The notes beneath the pieces were generated by a model. It saw only the letters and a list, made by a program, of their open reading frames with translations, was not told the DNA's origin and made no database searches. A program made the translations under genes and the position numbers. From positions 744,001 through 808,000 of the forward strand of contig OU015542.1 in NCBI GenBank assembly GCA_907165065.1: a stretch of DNA of 64,000 nt. The letters are read 5' to 3'. The DNA comes from Caprimulgus europaeus (Eukaryota > Chordata > Aves > Caprimulgiformes > Caprimulgidae). Of this stretch, positions 57,801 through 64,000 are shown one piece after another (the first letter of the stretch is position 1; every line of letters begins with the position of its first letter).

Positions 57801-58789
57801 CTTTAGTGAATGATAAAATGACAGTAGATGGGAAACAATGGGATAAGATGACCTGGACCTGAATGGAAAAAAAAAAATCTGCAAAAATCAAAACCAGCAG
57901 CCAGCAACGTGGAATGTTTTCATTGTCCTTTAGCTTCTGAATTCAGACATGCTACTGGTGTCCAATAATGCCGTTTTACGTCTTCTGCAGTGAATGCCAG
58001 TATGAAATTAACAGTGAAAATATGTATTTTACAATTAAGACCATGTCTCAGTATCTGCAGGGGAAAATATGTTTAGATCCTACTCATTGCTAAAAATGTT
58101 GCAAGCAAAACAAGAAAATCCTCCGACAGTGTCTGTGTGGTGATGAGAAATGATTAACATAATACCTGCTGGAATAGCTTTGTAGGCATCCCCAGGACAG
58201 CTGGATGGATTGTACACGATACAGAGATGTAGCACTGTGCAAATAAAACAATGAAGAAATAAGGAAGTGTTATTGATGGAGATTATTTCTCCCCTTACTT
58301 GATCATAACAGTTTTATATCTGTGTAGAAATGAATTCTCGTTTGTAATGTGGTCTCTGGGAGTTGTATTTATTCTGTTTATTGGTATCAGGAACTTATTA
58401 CTTTGCATAAATTATTCATGTGAATTAGACACACTTGTGATGCTCACATTATTTGTGTTTGGAGGGATGGGTAGCAGAAAGCCACCATAATACTTGGGTT
58501 GGTTTTTTTTATTTTTGAGAAAGTGCACTGGGAAATCCTGGGACATGAGAAAATCCCAGTGTGAATGGCATCACACTGCATACCCTGTAGTACTCCTGGA
58601 CACATAACCCATGAGGGGGTTGGAGCATCTTTACCACAAATGGTACGGCACGTTGCAAAGCCTCCCTGCAGCAGCACTGGTGGAGCTCTGTGGGGCTCCA
58701 TGGTGGCACAGCAAGAGCCCTCACAGTGCCACAGCCATGTCCATGCAGGGAATTAATGCTTGGTGGCTCTCATGTTTTCTGACTAGCTT

Positions 58790-59520
58790 CATCTAGATAA
58801 AGTAGAGAGTTGGGAAAACACCAGCCATGTGAATTTTAACAAGGACAAGTGCCAGATTTTGCAGCTGGGACACAGCAACCCTGGACACACCCAGCCTGGG
58901 GAAGGAGAGGCTGGAGAGCAGCCCTGCAGAGAGGGACCTGGGAGTTCTGGTCAATGGCAAGTTGAACACGAGCCAACAGTTCATGGCAGCCAAGAGGGAC
59001 ACCCATGTCCTGGGGGCATCCAGCACTGCACTGCGAGCCGGGGGAGAGAGGAGGGAGGGGATCGTCCTGCTCTGCTCTGCACTGGGGCAGCCTCACCCCC
59101 AGCACTGGGGGCAGTTTGGGCACCACAGGAGAAAAAGGATCTAAAGCTCCTTTAGAGAAGAGGAGACTGAGAGGAGATCTCCTGGCGGTCTGGAACTTCC
59201 TCCCCAGGGGCAGAGGAGGGGCAGGCGCTGAGCTCTTCTCTCTGGCCACCAACGCCAGGAGCAGAGGAGATGGCAGGAAGATGTGGCAGGGGAGGGTGAG
59301 GTTGGCCATGAGGAAAAGGTTCTTGAGGCAGAGGGTGGTGGAGCACTGGCACAGGCTCCCCAGGGAGGTGCTGATGGCACCAAGCCTGACAAGATTCCAG
59401 CAGCATTTGGCCAAGGCCCTCAGGGACATGGTGTGAATGTTGGGATTGTCCTGTGCAGGGGCAGGAGTTGGACTCATGATACTTGTGGGTCCCTTCCAAA
59501 ACCCAACATTTTGTGATTCT
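58790..59520 (+). mobile_element. CR1 LINE, 5'-truncated copy with an internal deletion
   Basis: The left end encodes LDKVESWENTSHVNFNKDKC and then QILQLG, the end of the CR1 reverse-transcriptase region. The rest follows the copy at 43395-44215 closely, but about 90 bp present there (43734-43825) is missing at about 59149-59155. It ends GGGTCCCTTCCAAAACCC then TTGTGATTCTGTGAT, a CR1 tail. Frameshifts make it non-functional. Confidence 0.95.
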
Positions 59521-61599
59521 GTGATCTTATTTTGTGCCCTGATTCCTCTTAATTTTTTTTCCTTCCTTGTATCTTTCTTTTACGTTCATATTTGGTGAGA
59601 AGATTTAGAAACTGGAGTCTGGACAGAAGTTGATGCTTTGTGTACAGGGGGTGTTACCCTCTTTCCAGGCAATAAGACCAACTTTCCAGGGTAAAGAGGA
59701 TTCTTCATTCCCACTCCCCTAGCAGAGTTTATCCCACAGCCTTTAAAGATGGAGGATTCTGTGTAGATACAGCATTTAGGTGAAGATTTAACATCTTATT
59801 GGAGCATCTGTTCTTCTTGAGCCATAAAACACAATGGATGGCTATCACCCTGTGATCAGCAGGAGATCAGAAAAGATCAGCATAACAGTCCCCTCTGGAT
59901 ATGAATTTGCAGCAGAATTACAACTACTTCATTCACTGGTCTCCACTGGCAAATGCCAGGCAGCAGGAGCCCATAAGATGAGTAACAAACTGCTGGGATT
60001 GTGCCTAGAGCTGCTGCTTGACCCATGGTTCACTTGTTGGGGCACATGTTGGGTTCTTGGCCTTGGCCTTTGGTTCTTGGTCTTTTGCAAACCAATTAAC
60101 TTCTGTTTCGGCCCTGCAGTGGGTATTTGTCTTAAAAGCATATTTCTTTCCTAGTGTGACTGAATTTTGATTAGAATACAGTTCAAGTTTGGTTCTGATC
60201 TTGAGAGATGCCTTTGGCAGTGGTGTTGCTGTGATGAATCCTGTGCAGCTTGAAGGAGCAATACTCCACCCTTCACCCTGGGTGCTTTTTCTTCCTCATG
60301 GCTATTATTTCTGCACAAACCTTGCCCCAAGTAGTTGCTGTATTGTCGCCTTTTTGTAAGAGGTAATTCAAAAGACCTGGCTGACATGCATTTTTTTGGA
60401 GAGTTCTTGGAACTGCTGGGGTGTTTTTGTGTCCATCTGAGCCATGTGTCTCTACCATTGCAGCTGGCCCTTCATTAATCATAACCCAGTGGTGACACAC
60501 TCAGCAAGCTTCAAAATGTTTTTTCTGCACAGCCTGTCTTGCTGTCCCATTCAGAGCAAAGCTAGAAATTCCTCTGGTGCATCTTTCTCTAGCTGCTGGA
60601 TGAATTTTCTGTACAGTGTCCAGATCTGACACTTGCACAGTGGTGAGGTAAACACAACAGCCATGTCCACCCAGGTTTGCGTGAAGATCAAAAAGAGCCC
60701 ACACTGAGGCTCTACCAGCTTTATTATAGGAAGACAGTAGCTCTCTGTGAGCACTGTAGGCACCAGATTGCAGCACCAGGGGCTGAGTGTAAATTTTTAG
60801 CTGTCAGGTGGCTCAGTTCTCCTCCAAAAGCCTGGGAAGGAGCAAGTAAACTGGCCAGGTGCTCTGTGACTTGCCCTTCTCCACTGACAAGGAAAGAATC
60901 AAGTACCTTGGCAAAAGATATGCTTCACTGATGATGGAAAACATAAAAGCAGCAGAGGAAAAAAAACCACAAACCTGTATTATGCAGTAACTAGCAGCTT
61001 TTTTCTCAAAGCACACACTTAAAATCTTCCTCTCATCTTGTTGAGGAAGCTGGTAAAGCAATCACTTGCTTTCCCTGTGATGTCATGTCATCCCACGTGG
61101 CAAATCTTTGACCACACCAGGTAGCAAACCCCCACCCAAAGTACACAGCCCCAGCAGAGTGAGCTGCTAATTATTTTTAACCCCAAAGCACTTAACTTCT
61201 TCACAACTGGGCTGGAATGAGATACAGTAGTTTTAAAAAACTGGAGAGATGGCAGGTAAAGGGCCAGTCCTGTTCAGATACTAAGGCAGGCTCAAGTGAA
61301 CAATATAAATCTTAACCCATTGGACACAAGGACTTAAATCACGGCACAGACAGCACAGATCATACTTGTGATATGGGAAATGGTAAAGCCATAACCCCAC
61401 AAATGGTTTGGAGATCGTTTGAGATAACCATCTAATGGAAGCTCTCTCTAAGATAAGGAAACCGGGAGGCTGAACATGAGCCAAAAATTCATTCATAGGG
61501 AAATGCTAACTGGATAGAAAGAGGTGGTGTGATTTCTGAATACAATATTGGGGAGAGCAAGATAAGCTATTTGATCCATATCTGATATCCACATTGTTA
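59521..61599. other. Unique intergenic sequence
   Basis: No exon recognised. A small TTGGCCTTGG-type quasi-repeat lies at about 60050-60085. Confidence 0.4.
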
Positions 61600-62030
61600 G
61601 AATACGTTGTCAAGCTGGAAAAGGTAGACAAAGACTTGCAAGGATGAATCAAGGTTTGGAAAACCTTCCTGAGTGTGACAAACATATGGAGCTCCATCTT
61701 TCAGTTTATTAAAGTGAAGTTTATGAATAACTGTCACAGCATAAAAATCCACCATAGAGTACAGATTACTGATAACAAAACAATGTCTAATTTTGCAGAT
61801 AAGGACGGATCAAGATCCAGTGGTAGGAAATTACAGGCATGGAAGACAGCGTCTGGAAATGACGCACAGACTGCAATTTATGATAATGTTAGCTATTCTA
61901 AAAGTGCTGGACTTCTTGCCAGAACTCATAAAAAATTAGACACACTGAAGCTGTGCACTGTGGGGTCCAGGTTGGTAGGGCTAGATCTTACACAGAAATC
62001 CAGAGCTGTGGATGCACAAAGTCCAAACAA
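61600..62030 (+). mobile_element. Possible ancient CR1/L3-type LINE 3' remnant
   Basis: The frame at 61787-61860 reads FADKDGSRSSGRKLQ followed by AWKTASGN, resembling the R...NG.KLQ.GRFRLD region just before the 3' UTR of L3/CR1. The preceding ATTAAAGTGAAGTTTATGAA region also fits loosely. Weaker than the other remnants. Confidence 0.45.
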
Positions 62031-64000
62031 GCAGCTTTTTAGGCAGCGGCCTGAGATAGCATTTTAGGACTGAAATTTAGGTTGTGTGCTCCTATGTTGC
62101 AACCAGAGGCATATCCAACACCCACACTTTCTTGGGTGCTGCCTTGGTGGACCCTGGTCCTTCAGTCTGCTCAAAGATGGAGGAAATGCTAAGCCAAAAG
62201 TTCACATTTCTGGCAGAAATATCAAGGTCAGGAATCCTTGCTATGTGGGATGTTGGGCTGGCCCATTTGGGTTTGCTTCTCTTACTCTGGGTCCCAAATA
62301 TTTCTCTCTCACTGGGCGCAGCCTGCTGTACAATGTGCCATCATTTCATAAACCACGAGAAATTAGTTCCTGATCCCAGATATAAAAGTCAAGGGCAAGT
62401 GAAGATCAAGATTACTGGTCTCAGCCCTGTCCTTCCAAGAGTTAATTTGCTTCAAGAGATTGTCCCTTTCCATGGAGAAAGAGATTATAACAAGGGACAT
62501 AGTGGAAGTCACAATGGAAATCACCCCTAGAATTCCCAGTGAGCAAAACCCCACAATTCTCATGTATCCTGCCAGGGAGCAGCCTCCTTGACCATCACTT
62601 TGCAGGTGATAAGGGCACAAACAGGCACAGTGCATCCTCTGTGTGGTCTACAATTGAAAATCCTCTTGCATGGAGGAGGGCTGCAAGGTTTGCTAGAAAA
62701 AGATGTGAACCTGCAGCTAACAGCCTTGGAAAGCATTTCTCCTTTACCACACTGAACTTGCAATGCATTTGCTTCCCATTTTCTGAACTTCTCTGATTTG
62801 CATGGACTTATTTACAGAAAGAAATGGCAGCAACAAGATTAGAGCTGTAATCCAGTGTGTATACTAAAAAATATCACCAGGATGTCTCTAAGAAACTGCA
62901 AATAGTTAAACATTAACATCTTCACGCTGGAATCAGTCATTGCTAGATCACTTCTGTAATAAGTCTAGTAGGGAACAGCCCTTGACAGAGGTGCTGGACT
63001 CATCCTACTCTGAAGGTTACACTCACTTTCCTAGAAACATCAATGCTGGCTCTGATTTGTGGTTTTCTTTGCATTTCATTTTTCTTCACTAGCCCCTGCA
63101 CCAGAATACACTTTTCCATGAATCTCCAAGCCACATGCATTCTCTGAATCACAGCCCATCTCCTCCCTCACGGCTCCAGGCAAAGGAGCCCAAGAAGTAA
63201 TTAACTTTACTGCTTCCTGTAAAATCACTTGTTTTGCTGGGCCCTGGAAGGTAGGAGCTGGCAATATACCGTGTATGTTAGTGACGGTTCAGATCTTTCA
63301 ATTCCTTCTGATGTTTTTGCAAATGGAGGGCAAGACTGACTTGTCTGATTGTCACAGGAAGAGATATGCCAGTAATTGTTTTCTTTATTTGGCCAGTGAT
63401 CCAGAAAAAAATAATTGTTTGAGGTTGACCCAAAGCCACAACTTTACAGAGTTTTTGGTGAAGTGAAACTGTTCATATTGGGTTAAGATGCCAAATGAAA
63501 CACTTCCTCTTGGCAAGAAGTGAATTGTTTTATCTTGGGGGAGTTGGTTTTAATCTGATTTACAGGACTATGGAGTTTTACTCCATAGCTGCTCACCTGG
63601 TTTGTGTTAGAGCTGGGATGGAAACCCAGCACTCCTATAACTTCAGAGAGAGCTCTAGGCTGGACAGACACAGCCTGCACTGGGCTATGGGGCAAGAAAG
63701 ACTCATCCGATATGCTGAGCCATTAATCACGTAAGGCAGAGTGCTCCCTCCTGGTGTACAGGCATGAGTCGGAGTGATTGGGACCCTGGCAGGATTCATC
63801 TGCCCAAACACTGATGCAGAGTAGAGATGTCTCCATCAGAGTAATCATCTAGAGTCCCATTATGGTCAACAGTGAGAAATAATCTCTGCCAGAAAGCCAT
63901 CAGTCTTCCTATAAGGGAGATATGTAAGTAGGCAAAGGCAGTGACTTGCATGCTGAAACCTCTGTTTTTTTCTCTAGCTTGACTGTGTGTGCCTAGACTG
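62031..64000. other. Unique intergenic sequence to the window end
   Basis: No repeat or exon recognised. The longest frame, at 62084-62530 (+), has no family motif. Confidence 0.4.

Larger units (their letters stand above)
53426..58789. other. Intergenic sequence, mostly unique
   Basis: The main recognisable structure is the 32-bp duplication at 54281 and 54822. The stretch 56000-56800 is AT-rich. No convincing exon. A minus-strand frame at 55534-55962 is open but matches nothing known to me. Confidence 0.4.

Noticed and set aside
1-64000. CRISPR array, tRNA/rRNA genes, bacterial operons or prophage
   Set aside because: No regularly spaced direct repeats, no recognisable RNA gene and no prokaryotic gene organisation; all evidence points to a vertebrate nuclear genome.

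Overview
This window is vertebrate nuclear DNA, almost certainly from a bird. The transposable elements are nearly all 5'-truncated CR1 LINEs, several ending in the avian-type tail built from ATTCTATG-like units. There are no Alu, L1 or tRNA-SINE families, and the one recognisable gene is a close counterpart of mammalian RTN4R. Gene density is very low, about 1.4 kb of coding sequence in 64 kb. I see no bacterial features, operons, CRISPR arrays or tRNA/rRNA genes.

Layout. From 1 to 34144 the sequence is non-coding. It is most simply the 3' part of the large intron 1 of RTN4R, although the exon 1 position, and so the intron start, cannot be seen. It carries CR1 copies at about 340-531 (+), 2768-3062 (-), 6008-6066 (-), 6935-7437 (+) and 23078-23690 (-). 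It also holds older LINE remnants recognisable by reverse-transcriptase C-terminal peptide motifs near 18.1 kb (-), 19.0 kb (+), 22.1 kb (+) and 26.2 kb (+). A perfect (CTCTC)n microsatellite of about 244 bp lies at 28298-28541.

The gene. RTN4R exon 2 begins at a splice acceptor at 34144/34145 and runs to the stop at 35574. It encodes essentially the whole mature protein: the end of the signal peptide, LRRNT, the leucine-rich repeats, LRRCT, the stalk and the GPI-anchor signal. A 3' UTR of about 640 nt follows and ends at overlapping AATAAA signals at 36187-36196.

Downstream, 36.2-64 kb contains no convincing exon. It holds two related direct CR1 copies (43.4-44.2 and 58.8-59.5 kb), a CR1 at 49.37-49.89 kb, older LINE remnants at 53.1-53.4 and perhaps 61.6-62.0 kb, a degenerate 30-bp minisatellite (42445-42595), a perfect 13-bp hairpin (39533-39563) and a duplicated 32-bp segment (54281/54822).

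I did not find a new multi-gene system. The best leads are repeat architecture: the long triplex-capable pentamer array, the inverted CR1 pair, the paired direct CR1s and the undescribed short duplications. Most open reading frames in the window are chance or repeat-derived.
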